Positions 9,880 through 21,349 of a DNA stretch of 44,359 nt are shown here, one piece after another. The notes beneath the pieces were generated by a model, which saw only the letters and a list, made by a program, of their open reading frames with translations, was not told where the DNA came from and did not search any database. The stretch's first letter is position 1; each line of letters starts with the position of its first letter. Source of the DNA: Chara braunii (lineage: Eukaryota; Streptophyta; Charophyceae; Charales; Characeae); NCBI GenBank assembly GCA_003427395.1, contig BFEA01000268.1, forward strand, positions 1,335,428 through 1,379,786, in the 5' to 3' direction. Position numbers and translations under genes: made by a program.

Positions 9880-10795
9880 CATGTTTTGACTACGCTTTCA
9901 ATAAGCAAAGAAACAAATCAGTCGTACAATAGAGTAAACGGAGCATAACTCATGGTTCTCTTGACAGTGATGTTATCAGCATAGGCTGCAACTCTTAATA
10001 CTTTAGGTCAATTACTAAGGTTTCATTCTCACCATTTCGCCAGAAAATATTTTAGAGTTATGTGACATCTTCCGACTCAGGCATTTGCTTGAGGATGGTA
10101 AGTAGTCACGTATCAGATTCTGAAACCCATTCTGAGAGTGGTTCTCCTTACAATTTCATTTCTGAATTATGACCCTATGTATGAGACAAACTCTCTAATG
10201 AAGGGATATCAAAGATAAGTTTTCTCTATCTAATCAGTCACTTGTCCAGTTATTTTCCTTTTCAGAGTTTTTTTCTCAATATATCTAGGAAATTATCTCT
10301 CATGTTCAATATGTACCTCATCTCACCCTTGCCCAGAGGCGTGATAATGAGGTCCAAGTGAACTCGACTGCCTGGTTCTACCAGGATAGTGGGAAACAAA
10401 GACTTAATCATTCTTGTTGTGGATCTTTTCTCGCATAATACACATGATTTACAAAACTTGTAAATCATGTTTCCCATGTCTGACAAAAAATAAAGCTTAA
10501 CCGTCTTAGAGTAGGTTGCTTCAGCGACTCTATGGCCAATAGCAACCCCCTCGTGTAGAGCAACAATTATTTTTAGTTGTGTTTCTTTCCCACAGACCAC
10601 CCTCAATGGAAGCACCCCTCTCTTGCCATCATGAAGAGGTGGCATCTTCCACTTCTTAGTCTGAAGTTCTTTCTTAAGTCCGTGCAGTAGTATTTCTTTA
10701 TCATCTCTTTTTTTCATCATTTTTTCAATCTCTTGGTAACTTTCATCGTATTTTTTAAAAATGAAAGCTTTTTTTTTTTTTTTTCCGACCTCCAC
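9880..10795 (-). pseudogene. Ty3/gypsy integrase, zinc-binding domain and start of the catalytic core
   Basis: The open part (10795-10262, 177 codons) holds an H2C2 zinc-binding domain: LHEGVAIGH, then CKSCVLCEKR about 30 residues later. The start of the core follows, with HLDLI as the first catalytic Asp and RYILNMRDNF in place of the usual KYILVVVDRFS. Beyond 10262 the frame is broken and the remaining DDE residues were not located. The N-terminus is Lys-rich with a poly-A run on the coding strand at 10768-10785, so the listed ATG is not informative. In the family this enzyme inserts element cDNA into the genome. Confidence 0.85.
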
Positions 10796-11149
10796 TTCAT
10801 CTGTTGATCCAACAACTGCTACATTAAATCTAGCATATCAGTCGTTTTGTTCTGTCTTTTCTTCTTTCTTAAGAATTGACTCGTAAATATAAGTGTAAGA
10901 GACTTCTCCCTAACTATCTTTTTTTTCAAGCTACAAACTTCACTTATAGGAGTTTGGTGCCTTGTAATCTTCATCATCTTCTTCATTCAGGACATTATCA
11001 ACATAGACAAATTTTTCAATCGTTCCATCAACGTTTTCATCGTAGTCTTTTCTCCATTCAATTCGGCTTACACTGTCTGCTCGATTTTTCTAAATGAGAA
11101 TTTTTCTCAATTTGAAATCAAAAGTCCAGATGAAGGCGATCCATCTGCT

Positions 11150-11450
11150 TACTGTTTGATCTACTTATTGATATTTTTTTATGGTACCATTCACAGCAAA
11201 TGCATCAGTCTTCAGAATGGATCTCCTCCCAAACACATAATTTGTGCAACACCTTAGGTAGTGAATGATTGTCAACAAGTCTTTCCTGAATTGGGTGTAG
11301 CCTCTTTCTGTGGAATTAAAGATTTTACTCCCAGACCTTAAAGGTCTTTCTTTTTAATTCTCTTATTTCTAAATAAACACACCGTCAAAAGTTATTGGTC
11401 CTCCATCGGCCTCAAAGAATGAAGGGTCTTCCTTCTTCATCATCATAATA
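11150..11450 (-). pseudogene. Ty3/gypsy RNase H remnant
   Basis: Minus-strand fragments read DPSFFEADGGPITFDGVFI (family: DPS-F.V.TDAS...G.VL) and, after a frameshift, YTQFRKDLLTIIHYLRC then YVFGRR and LKTDAF. These match the RNase H YS..E.E.LAIV.AL...R.YL.G..F...TD pattern. It lies between the reverse transcriptase and the integrase, as expected. The enzyme would degrade template RNA during cDNA synthesis. Stops and shifts show it is inactive. Confidence 0.75.
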
Positions 11451-11603
11451 AAGCACTTCGAGTACTATACCTCCATCTTTTAATTTTTCTCATAAAGGGT
11501 TCGTAACAATTTGTCTCTTCTCAGTCTATGATAGGTTTGTTCCTTGCTGTACCATCTACCCTAAAGGCTCAGCAAGGGTAGCAAAATGAGAAAACAAAAT
11601 CTT

Positions 11604-12260
11604 TCAAAATCCACAAACACTCAAAAAATTTATTACATCTGTCACTCGTTTGAGAGGTAAAGACCAGTTCAGGATTTTATCTATCTTCTTGAGGTCAGAA
11701 CTCCTACCCTTGGAGAAGCATCGAAAACCCAATATGATTACCTTTGCTTGAAAAAGAAGAGACTTTGCTCTACTAGCAGTGAGATTATATTTTTGAAGGT
11801 TTTCTATGACCAACTTTACTCCATCGGCATATTCCCAGACAAACTTTCTGACTTAATTAGCAATCAAAGTCTGATCTCTTATTTGAGTCCCTTCACAGGG
11901 TTATCATCAGCATAGGGGTTAATTATCTCAGGGAAAATATCTTGCATGACTTGGATCATATCCCTTTGAACCACTGCCACATCATTGATCCACCCTCGAG
12001 GTACCACGCAAATCTGAATAAACCCTCTTAGCATGTGCATGACAGTCATAGGCCGGTTAGTGGGATCAATGATAAATTGATCGTAGTCAGAATACAAATC
12101 AATTGAAGAGTAAATGCTTCGACCAACAAAAAAATCAGAAAGGATATCAGCATTAGGGAGGTTATCTGCATCACGTACCGTTACTTAGTTTAACTTTTGA
12201 AGGTTCTGTATCGATCTTAGTCCACTTCCTGGTTTGCAAAAGCAAAACCACTGATTAATA
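11604..12260 (-). pseudogene. Ty3/gypsy reverse transcriptase
   Basis: Fragments read in order: VTVRDADNLPNADIL, SIYSSIDLYSDYDQFIID (first catalytic Asp), RPMTVMHMLRGFIQICVVPRGWINDVAVVQRDM, then YADD at the catalytic site (about 11895-11910). After a frameshift come LGFRCFSKGRSSDLKKIDKIL and RVTDVINFLSVCGF (thumb and connection). A stop lies upstream in the N-terminal part (about 12190) and a shift follows YADD. The VVPRGW.N.VAVVQRDM wording is distinctive and could place the clade in a database search. Confidence 0.88.
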
Positions 12261-12847
12261 TATGGTTCATCATCAGGTTCAACAACATTATAAACAATTT
12301 TCTGACTAGGTATTTCATGACCTTTGCCTCTAGTTTTTGTGCGTACTTAGTTGGTCTGTTATTCCATGAGATATGATCAACTGTCTAATTTTTTATCATT
12401 CTAATCACACCTACATACAACTGCCCTCTTTCTTCATCATTAAAAGAAAACGCATCCGAGAATTATTGACACACTTTGAAGATATAGTTATTTTCTTAAG
12501 GTCAGATAAGCTGATCAGAACCTATCTTCATTTTGTCAAATATTTCTTTAATGATTCTATTCCCTAATTTTGTTGACTCTCTTAATGCTTTAATAATTCT
12601 CATTTTTTTTTCTAATGCTTCATCATAATCATTTTTTATTAAAATGGTCACTGGGCCCCTTAGGACTTGTACTTTCTCTTTTATTCAATGACTATTTTCC
12701 TGAAAAATGATGAGTTGATATAAACCTGAATTCAATTTTCTTACTCTTAGCAAATTCAACAGTCTTCTTGAATACTTCAATCTGTTTGTCTTCATCTTTG
12801 AGTTTGTCGATAATTTTCATCATCTTTCAAATTTGAATAATGTGCAC

Positions 12848-13459
12848 TTAGATTGGTTGACAATTGTTGCTTATGATGGTGGGAAGTACAGACAATAAAT
12901 GAATGTTCCTGGGCAGTCCCTGAGTCACGTAGACCGATCCAAGATGACTCTTCGTGACTGAAAAACTGGACAACAGAATGCAGTCATGATCCAAGTCTGG
13001 CACCACGAACCCTAACAGTTCGACAGACATTGTTTCAACCTTGATGGACAAATTATCAATAAAACTTGTCAATAAAATATTTCCAGCAGTATTACTTAAT
13101 ATGTTTTTCGATTGCTTGTCAATGGTTAAGTCACAAGGCTCCATAGTCCTCTGGGAGAGAATAACAATTTCTGCCCCAGAATCTACCGAGACCCGGATCT
13201 TCACTTGGTTAATATAAATAGTTAAAGGTTTGCATCCCATGGTTGTGAATATCATGTTACACTCTGCCAATGACCTGCTCACTTGACCGGGGAAGACCGA
13301 CCCCAAATAATTAGCCTTCACCTTCTTCTTTTCAATCAGTCTCTTAAGTTCCTCCCACAACTTGGTTGCTACAGTCATTTCTTCTTTAAAGGATAAAGTC
13401 ACTTTTATTTCCTCTAGCATCTTTGTAATTACATTAGTAATCAAAGTTTCGTCTTCCAA
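12848..13459 (-). CDS. Ty3/gypsy aspartic protease region (203 codons, open)
   Basis: The clearest intact frame of the element. VRVSVDSGAEIVILS (about residues 89-103) is the retroviral-type aspartic protease active site (DSGA with following hydrophobic-LS). It is followed by LLGFVVPDLDHDCILLSS, corresponding to the flap/second hydrophobic motif region. The first 60 residues are Lys/Glu-rich and probably linker from Gag. The protease would cut the Gag-Pol polyprotein. A frame break separates it from the reverse transcriptase. The listed ATG is not necessarily the natural start, because protease is normally made as part of a polyprotein. Confidence 0.8.
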   Translation of the reverse strand: MEDETLITNVITKMLEEIKVTLSFKEEMTVATKLWEELKRLIEKKKVKANYLGSVFPGQVSRSLAECNMIFTTMGCKPLTIYINQVKIRVSVDSGAEIVILSQRTMEPCDLTIDKQSKNILSNTAGNILLTSFIDNLSIKVETMSVELLGFVVPDLDHDCILLSSFSVTKSHLGSVYVTQGLPRNIHLLSVLPTIISNNCQPI

Positions 13460-14050
13460 CTCGTTTTTTAGGAAGAATTTTATCTTCTTCTTTTGTTCAT
13501 TCTTTCGAGATGAAGGGTCGGCTCTTGATCATCAAGAATGTCATTTAGAGTCTCTTCGCCTTTCCTTATGTTTTTTCCTCAATCATCTGAGGTGTCAAGT
13601 GTGCTTGAAGATTTCTCATCTCTCTAACTACTATCAGACAAAATAATCGTTGTTAAAATAAAGAAGAAGATGACATGAGTTTTATTATCATTGTGAAATC
13701 AACTTCTCCCTGACAACACCTTGACTATTACACTGCCAAGGTTCTCAACCCTTCTACTCATCCGCCACGCGGACTGAGGTAAATATTCACTACGAGTGTC
13801 TCTCTTTTATACTACTTTTCTCATTGCTCTTCCAATTACCTTGAGAAAGTAAACTGAATAAATAAATAAATAGCAGATAAATAATTTTAAAAAATGAACA
13901 ATTATGCAAAATCGGAAACTGAAAACACATCCAGGTCCATGCCAGCCCAAAACTATGTTCTGGAATGACGAGTCGTGGGGTAGATGATGCCTCCTTCCCT
14001 TAAAAGTTGTCAACCCGTATTGTATCTGCGTAACTGTTACCACTTGCATC

Positions 14051-14111
14051 GGTAAATCTGATATCCGTTGCCATTGCACTAATACCGCTTGTAGCGGTAA
14101 ATCTGATATCC
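14051..14111. repeat. 45-bp tandem dimer with small hairpin
   Basis: GGTAAATCTGATATCC occurs at 14051-14066 and exactly again at 14096-14111. The preceding ACCACTTGCATC and ACCGCTTGTAGC are related, and the second forms ACCGCT/AGCGGT around TGT. The dimer lies just downstream (minus strand) of the YIDD reverse transcriptase and may be in its 3' non-coding region. Confidence 0.6.
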
Positions 14112-14540
14112 TCTTTGGCCACTTTGACGCAGGTTTCAAACCCGTCGTTACTTGCTCAACCCCAGATGAGCCTGCAGGGTCTGTTCTTCCCCCTTCAGTG
14201 TTAACCCGTGTTCTGCCTACGTCTTTCAAAACCAGACTTGAGCTCTGGCAGTGGACCTGTTATCCGTCGGGTTTGTTTCCCACGCAACAATTTTACTAAG
14301 TCATGTCCAAAGACTTACTGTCAAATTTTGTATTTTATCTCATACGACCCCGATCCCGAACAGCAGGGGATCTAACGTTCGTGGTGCAAATGTCGTGCCG
14401 CATCCAACATTGCTTCCGAGAAGGTCGACTTGATCATGCGCTGCATCTATCGGAGCTCGGCCACCACCACTTTCTCTGGGTAATCACTTTTCTTGAGCTC
14501 TTCCCATAGCGTGAGGATGTTATAGCACGTCCGCCCATCA

Positions 14541-15504
14541 TTATTCGAATTCTTGGCAATGCGCAAAACCGTGTTTACAATCACAACAAACTTGGCCGCC
14601 TGAAGCCCGTACGAGGAACATTTTTTTTGTATGTCCGGAACTGCAGTGGCTCATTGCCCACACATTACCTGCATTTTTGAACTTATTGGACATCAACAAC
14701 ATCATTGCTCCACATACAATCAACCTACCCTCGAGGAAGTCGAGTACGTCATTTCTTAGGTCGGGCCGTTTTAGCACCAAACCTTTTAGGTAGCATTGCA
14801 AAACTTTATCCAACTGCTTTTCAGCTTCGGTCATCCCAGAGGTTTCGGAAGTTTGGAACAAAGGAATAATCAATAGATCATCGATATATCTCTTACGCAT
14901 AACCAGTCTCTTGTCCACACCAAAGTACTTTATAAACCGATTCTCGGTCAACATGCACATCACACAAGCCACCTTCCACGCCCAGAAAAACCCTCATTTT
15001 CATAATATCCTTCATCTTTGTCAAAACATCTTGCTTACAATAAGATACAATTTTGTAGTTTTCATTATCAAGGAATATATTCCTTAGGTCGGCTTCATAG
15101 GACAAGGGAGATTCCAAGCATGTCTCACTTATATTCCGGTCTAAAGGATATTTGATAAAACCCTCAAGCGTTTGTTGTAACCCTTTGACATACTCACTCA
15201 ATACACATCTTTCCTGATTTTTTTCCCCAAGTCGTGACACACTCGAGTAATCAATGTGCATTTGTGCACATGCCACACCCATCGTTCGCAAACACTTAAG
15301 AGCATAATTGAAGGCAACATTGAGCCCATCCTGAGTTGTCAGAGAAACCAGTAATGGGACATTCTTGACATTAAATAAAAATGGATATACACCAACCACA
15401 TTACTGAGTCTTACCGCAATATGCCCTTTTATTTTAGGCAGATCAAAGTAAGCACAAATACAGTTAAAATTAGTTTGACGTGCATACGACTTTTGATTAT
15501 GCAA
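14541..15504 (-). pseudogene. Second reverse transcriptase with YIDD motif, frameshifted
   Basis: Two overlapping minus-strand frames form one protein. 15504-14893 carries CAYFDLPKIKGHIAVRLSNVV and VPLLVSLTTQDGLNVAFNYALKCL. 14972-14541 carries FIKYFGVDKRLVMRKRYIDDLLIIP, then DVLDFLEGRLIV. RYIDDLLII is a reverse-transcriptase catalytic motif and DFLEGRLIV fits the following FLxxxI element. The frame switch lies near 14972. LPKIKG and the RYIDD context recall Penelope-like elements rather than LTR elements, but I cannot settle the class. It sits inside the gag-to-protease gap of the Ty3/gypsy element in the same orientation. Confidence 0.55.
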
Positions 15505-16624
15505 AAGATCCCCGACAGATTTGACTTTAAGTCAAACTGACTTCGTTTTTTTCGCATACAGGTTAGCCAATGATTGTGGTCAGACGTAATCTAAGATCCA
15601 GGTTTTTATTTTCATTTCAACTTTTCTTTTGCCTATGGCTGTATAAAATTGTATTTTAATTATCACATTCGTCCGAGGGTTAATCCCAATTTTCTTTTGA
15701 AAAACATTACTTAGGACACAACAAATGATCTGCCTACCTCAATGTTGACTTACCTTTTTAATAGCGTTATTCAGGTCAATAAGTTTAGACAAATCAAGTT
15801 TATACAATTCACGACTCTTCCAAGGTGCTCTGAGAAGTGTCACTAGTTCATGTTTTAGCAAGTCGATTTTCATCTAAGTTCGAAGTACACCAAATTTTTG
15901 TAAGAACCTTCCTTGCTCAATGACATTCTTCGCATCTTTCAACAATATTTTCTTTTCATAGCACTAAATTCTTGAAAACCCCAAAAACAGCACAACGAAG
16001 CGTCACGCCCTCAACCATTTCCCACCCTTTTCATTTGAAACAGTAATTCATTTTTTGATTTTTCACTTTTCAATAATTTCAAAGACTTAAAGCAAGTCCG
16101 GGTCGTGTTTTATACCAACCGTCGAACAATAAAAAACAATGGTTCCACAATATTTACGGTCGGCATTAGGCTTCGTTTGTGTCACTTCTTCTTTCCACGT
16201 GGTCTACGTGCTTTCTTCTCACACTTAATGCCTCGTGCATTCAACCCTGGGTTGCAGTGGTTAATCGTTGTCTGCTCGAGGGTGTCGATCACTGTCCCAT
16301 CGCCGAACCAAATGGGTATCGGAACATAATGCTCAGTTACTACCTTATGTAGTAACCCATGAACTTTCTGCTTTCTCGTGCCCTTAACGGCTCTGCAGTG
16401 CTCATACCATCGTTCTCATAATGAGTGGGAGATCGCCTTATCGCATAGTGACATGAGTACATACGCACACTCACGTTCATCTATCAGTCTATTTCATTCC
16501 CTACATGGCAGTCTAAGCCAAAATCGTAGGTACGCATGTCCCCATGCTACCTCCTTTTTCAGACATGCGAGAAGGATAATTAGGACATGGATCCGTCCGA
16601 GGAGTAGTCGCGTAGATGCATCAT

Positions 16625-17891
16625 CTACACACTTCGATCTTCCGATTCGGTTCGCTGCGCGACAGAATGCTCGAAAAGTGCACCGACTCCGTTTCCCTTC
16701 ACAGGGTCGTCGAACACTACTCCCTTCTCATCGATTATTGTAGAGCGTGTCGTTGTTGCCCGGGAGGACTCGACCACACGAGCTGGTTTCTCTTCCTTCG
16801 GCGTATTAGCATATTTTTGCAGGTCGAGTTTGACAAACTCCCAGGCCCCAGTGTCCTTTCGGAAGTATTGAGTGTTCTTCTGTTTGCACAGCTCCTGTAC
16901 AGGAGTGTAATGCAATGAGTTGTAGAACTCTTGTCATATTTTTATATACGTTGTCAGTTCCCCTTTGTCATTCTCTTCTTCTTCCTCACCATTGTGGTCA
17001 TTCTGTATCACATCTACATCCTCCGCATCTGGTGATTCTTCACATGCTTCCGTTTTCACTGGCACTGACATTATGACATGCTTTCCCTTTTGCGTCACCG
17101 ATGTTTTGCAGGAGGGCAGCAAGCATTGTCTTAATATCTGACAATTCACTGCTTCTTTTCATCCTTGGTTCAAGATTCTGCTTCACCGTGCCGGCTTCTT
17201 CTTCATATGAAGATACCAAGATCCTCTTAGAGGAGAATTTTGACTTTCTACTTCCGCACGTACGGGACTTTATGTGGTTAATGCGAGGGGACCTGGCAAC
17301 TGGGTACATTTCCCTCCCCTCTTCCTTTTTCATTACTCGTCGGGTCCTTGCCTCCTTTCTCCAAAAGGGTCTTCTCTTCACGTAGTCTGTTGAGTTCTTC
17401 CTTGTCGGCAACTGCAATCTTGGCCGTGTGATCCACTTCCTGTAGCTTCTCGGTGATGAACTTCAGGGAATCTCCAAAAGTACATGCACCCAGGCCTTCA
17501 TTTTTTCACTCTTTTGAGTGGATCGAACCTTGTCTACAGATCGCACATCGGATCTGCTACATTCGTCCGACAATTTCACAATTTGAATGTCATGTTGTCT
17601 GCCACTCGTAATTTTCTTCCGAACATCGTCAATCGCCTTATTCATCTTGAAATTCACTATGTTGGGCTCCATAATTACTTCTGGTCGTAGATCATCGTCA
17701 AAAGACATCTTGTTGACTGGACAAGCGGACGCATCACAAGAATATAGCACTAACTGAGAAGAACTATGAGAAGCAGAATTTTCTTCTAATAAAAACTCGC
17801 TTGAGGAAGCCTCATCAGGCGTGTCTTTCACTAATGTCAGGGATTGTAGGGGCAATTCAATCAAGGACAAAGGATTGTTAGATTTCTTCAC
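16625..17891 (-). pseudogene. Upstream ORF region of the second retroelement
   Basis: Four successive minus-strand fragments (17891-17463, 17417-17040, 17149-16934, 16915-16625) overlap in different frames, so this looks like one broken reading frame. A coiled-coil-like stretch (ADKEELNRLREEKTLLEK) is readable in an alternative frame near 17390-17350. An acidic run (DHNGEEEEENDKGE) lies near 16960, and HYTPVQELCKQKNTQYFRKD near 16900. No catalytic motif is seen. Coiled-coil and acidic features fit an RNA-binding first ORF of a retroelement. It may instead belong to the Ty3/gypsy Gag C-terminus. Most of 15505-16624 has no recognised coding. Confidence 0.35.
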
Positions 17892-18088
17892 AAGCTCTTC
17901 AAGCAGTTCACCAATAAGAAAGTGAATATTTAGATTAGTTTTTTTCTTTTTTTTTTTTCTTAATCTTTTCCTTATGGTTAAGGGTTAGAAGTCTCATACC
18001 TCCAGGATGCCTGGGATCCAACTTGTTCCATGAATTGTCACAGGCATAGCCCATCGCATCCTTCTTGGCTACCCTACTTTTCACATCC

Positions 18089-18343
18089 CTAAGGCTTACT
18101 GTAGATTGTGGTATGACTCCCTTCTCCACAATGGTAATAGACGAAACTTTTTTTTATGCAGTCATCATACCTCCTTCTCTCTCGATTTTTTTTTTCATCA
18201 TTCCCTTCATTCTTTCTAGATCTGGAAGAGTCTCCTCTTTTCCAATAGTCATCGTCATCATCATCGTCTTCTTTATCTTCACTTTCAGCCTTCTTCTTCC
18301 TTTTTTCATTCACACCATCATTAGCAGGCATATAATTGACCAT
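18089..18343 (-). pseudogene. Gag nucleocapsid fragment with decayed zinc knuckle
   Basis: The frame has a Lys/Glu/Asp-rich stretch (EDKEDDDDDDDYWKRGDSSRSRK) followed by YYHCGEGSHTTIYS. This matches the CCHC knuckle pattern C-x2-C-x4-H-x4-C with the first and last Cys replaced (Tyr and Ser), single-base changes from TGT/TGC. Knuckles bind genomic RNA in Gag. It lies upstream of protease, where Ty3/gypsy gag ends. Confidence 0.65.
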
Positions 18344-18769
18344 AACTCGTTACGCAATGTTCTCAGTGCGTAAGTTGTTTCCTTTGCTCTGATCATTCTC
18401 TGTCTTCCAGTCGTTAGCCAATGTACTGATTTGATCCAGTGATCATTTCTTCTGTCAGACCGTAGGAAGAGTTATGAAAATGACAATCGTTTCATCCCAT
18501 CTTAGAGGGTAGTGTTGAACCTTATTCATGTCTGTCATTATCAATGAAGTTAGTCAAAAGGTTATGACATCCCTGAGCCTCGTCTAAATATGGAATCCTT
18601 CTAACTGTTCTGATAAACATTTTTAGGAAAACATTGAAAGTGTCATACTAAGCTCTTCTGATATTGATGAGATCTTTGGTAGTGGTTGGAACATAGTTTT
18701 TCTCAAAATCTCTTTTCATTTTTTTTTTGACTTCTTCTCATATCATGGTCACTTCCATTAACTATTGGA

Positions 18770-18915
18770 TTGTCAGCCTCGAGTCTGAGTCACAATATGA
18801 TAAAAGATACTTAAGCCACTGTTCATATTCGTCAAGGAAATCATTTACTTGAGGTTCATGAGTCTCTGCAAAAGAGTTCGGCCTTGAGCTAGGCCTCCCT
18901 CGTCCAGACATTTTG
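18770..18915 (-). pseudogene. Gag capsid-like fragment
   Basis: A minus-strand frame reads RPSSRPNSFAETHEPQVNDF then LDEYEQWLKYLLSYCDSDSRL. It resembles the start of a Ty3/gypsy Gag capsid domain (PxxFxG....V..FL..FE.W......S...RL). It is short and followed by stops. The position between the zinc knuckle and the upstream frames fits gag order. Confidence 0.5.
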
Positions 18916-19287
18916 ACGATAAACTTTCTTGGTATCCCCTATTTTCCTCTTCTTGTCACTATTCACCTCTCTCTTCCTATTATCAATTCCTTACTCTTCT
19001 CGCAAGGGATACAGACTCGTCTCTCTCCTCTCTTGTTTATTCTACATTTTGATAATTTTGTATGTAAAGAGTGTAGGCAATAATAAACTGAGTCGTGATC
19101 AAAGGCAATGTAATTCTGCTTAATCTCCCAATATAATATTCAATCAACTCCCTCCCATCGTCCCTACTTAATTTTTTGTTATACTTTTTCACAATATCCC
19201 GGATCATAAAGTATCTTGTCAGGTCTATAATTCCATAATCAAATTGCATTGTTTAAGACCATTGTTGATCCTTCTAGTAAGAGAGAC

Positions 19288-20256
19288 TCATTCTCTGGAG
19301 GAGTGATAGGATACTCTCTTTGCAGCCTTCACCCTCACTATTTTCAGAAAGTAACTAATCTCAATCTGACCAGTAACAACTTTCAAGATGGAGTCTCTCA
19401 TCCAATCGAGGAAGGGTTGTAAGAACTCTAGCTCATCCACAGTTAAAAGATTCATGTCCGAGAGAAGGTTAACAACAGTCGTATTTTTCATCACCACCTT
19501 AGGACACGCTTCACCACTTCAGGATGTAGTCTGCCTAAACAGGTGGTTTTCAGGGTCTTCGGACGTTTCACCACTTCATGACCGTTCAGGTCTGAAAATC
19601 CTGAATGGTCCTGAAGTGGCGAAAGCTCCGGAGACCCTGAAATCCACATGTTTAGGCAGACTGCATCCTCAAGTGGTGAAGGGTGGTTTTCATGGTCTCC
19701 GGACCTTTCACCACTTCAAGACCATTCAGGATTTTCAGACTGCCTAAAACTCTCACTTCAAGACCACCTCAGGACACCCTTCACCACTTTAGGATGCAGC
19801 CTGCCTAAACAGGTGGTTTTCAAGGTATTCGGATGCTTTACCACTTCAGGACCGTTCATGATTTTCAGACTGCCCAAAACTCTCTCTTTAGAATTTTAAT
19901 TTCTGAATTTTCAGCTATCCGATAACCGCTTGTGTCATGTCCGAGACCCGAAGAGTACCATCTGCTTTGACTATCCTTCCTTGCAATATAATCCCAAACA
20001 TTAATTGTTCAATTGAACCCAACATCATTAATCATTATAGACAACATCAGGAGAGATAGATCTCGGATTCCGTGTAGTCCGAGATTTCAAACCAGTATTC
20101 AAAGGTATTCAAAAGCAATGATCTTATCATCACGGAGGAGTCACTCTTCCTTGTGTTACCTACCATGGCAATGGCTTCCAAGATAAGCATCCAGTCTCTT
20201 TTGTCATCAAATCCATCAGTAGTTGAGAAGCCAAGGAGTCTCTCAAACTGCCCCAC
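19288..20256 (-). pseudogene. Interrupted coding region upstream of gag fragments
   Basis: Minus-strand fragments at 20256-20047 (FERLLGFSTTDGFDDKRDWMLILEAIAM...) and, after excising the insertion, GRIVKADGTLRVSDMNLLTVDELEFLQPFLDWMRDSILKVVTG, read like one protein. A further fragment at 19249-19037 (YGIIDLTRYFMIRDIVKKYNKKLSRDDG...) follows in the same direction. I do not recognise the family; the N-terminal part of Gag is the likeliest reading from position. Confidence 0.4.
19464..19934. mobile_element. Short repeat-rich insertion, copy 2, with 12-bp target-site duplication
   Basis: TCATGTCCGAGA occurs exactly at 19452-19463 and 19935-19946, immediately flanking a copy of the element at 8365-8749. 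Removing the insert and one repeat joins the minus-strand frames into one continuous reading (GRIVKADGTLRVSDM joined to NLLTVDELEFLQPFLDWM). This supports a true insertion. The interior has about four copies of the CACCACTTCAGGA / GCCTGCCTAAACAGGTGG unit. One, about 19588-19680, is inverted relative to the others. Terminal inverted repeats are weak (GAAGGTTA- versus AAGCGGTTA-). Non-coding and probably non-autonomous. Confidence 0.85.
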
Positions 20257-21349
20257 TCTCTTTCCCCAAGTTACTTTTCTCTCTAGTTTTTCAACTCGTT
20301 ATTTCGTTCTTGTAAGACTAATGTAAGCCCTTGTCCGACATTCCAAATAATTAACTTCTTTTTCTAGGCACGCTGGAGCGTAAATCCTCACGTTCATACT
20401 GCCAGTATTCAGGAATTTAACCACTAGAATGTGAAATATTATATGATTTTTTCGACATGTCTCATATATCAGAATTTTAAAGGGGTTATCAAACTTAGTC
20501 ACTTCATATAGTTTTCCTTTTACAACTGATATCCTTGTCACTAACAATGTTCTTCCTCAGACTTTTTCGCCTTCTATACAAAATTCATCATAGTTGTCCA
20601 ACTGTTGGTTTCCCTCACTAAAAGTTCGTGTGTTCTCAGGGCAGTCTCTTCATTTTCCCTTCCTCAATATTATGTTGATAATTGGCAGTCAGTTACTTTC
20701 ATCACAATAGTTGTTAGGAACAGGAGGAATAGGAACTACCTCATAGGTCACTGACATTAGTCCCCACTCCACTTTCTTTCTTTGTTTGTTTAATTTTGCT
20801 TTTTCATCGTAGATAGATTGAACAATAATTTCTTACTGCTAGTTAAAAGTTTCACCATCATTGCAACGTCACTTTTTTAGTAAGGACCCTCCAAGAAGCG
20901 AGTGAGCACTACACAGATGATTAAACTGCCCGAGTGATAAACCCAATAGTATTCGTACTGATGGGGAAGTATCTCTTTAGAAGTGAATTTAGACAACTCA
21001 TTCAGTGCATCTTTGAATAACATCCTTGAATTTGATTGATTTCTTCTCTTTCAGTTTCCTCAAAGTGTCAAGGGTTCATGAGGTATACCTTTAATCAAGC
21101 CTGATTCTGTCCAACAATTAATATTAGTTTCCTTCTCCAGTCTAGTATGGTACCTCACACATGAAGAGATAAACTACAGTTAGCGGTCATAATCTCAATC
21201 AAAATCACAATTCAACGAGAGTAGACAAATTTGTCTCATGGTTGAAACATTGTCAACAGTTCTCAAGTTCTAATCAAAGTTCAAAGTTGATGTTGACCAA
21301 GACTCGTTTCAGACACGAAAAGTTTTAATGTCCTCGGCAACGACATTAT

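Larger units (their letters stand above)
8760..20300 (-). mobile_element. Decayed Ty3/gypsy LTR retrotransposon with nested insertions
   Basis: Minus-strand order is gag-like (about 20.2-18.0 kb), protease (13459-12848), reverse transcriptase (about 12260-11604), RNase H (about 11450-11150), then integrase with GPY/F tail (10795-9570). PR-RT-RH-IN order defines Ty3/gypsy rather than Ty1/copia. The gag-to-protease interval is stretched by a second retroelement at about 14.5-17.9 kb, and the upstream frame by an insertion at 19464-19934. Frameshifts and stops are frequent, so the element is dead. Flanking LTRs were not located; outer limits are approximate. Confidence 0.75.
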
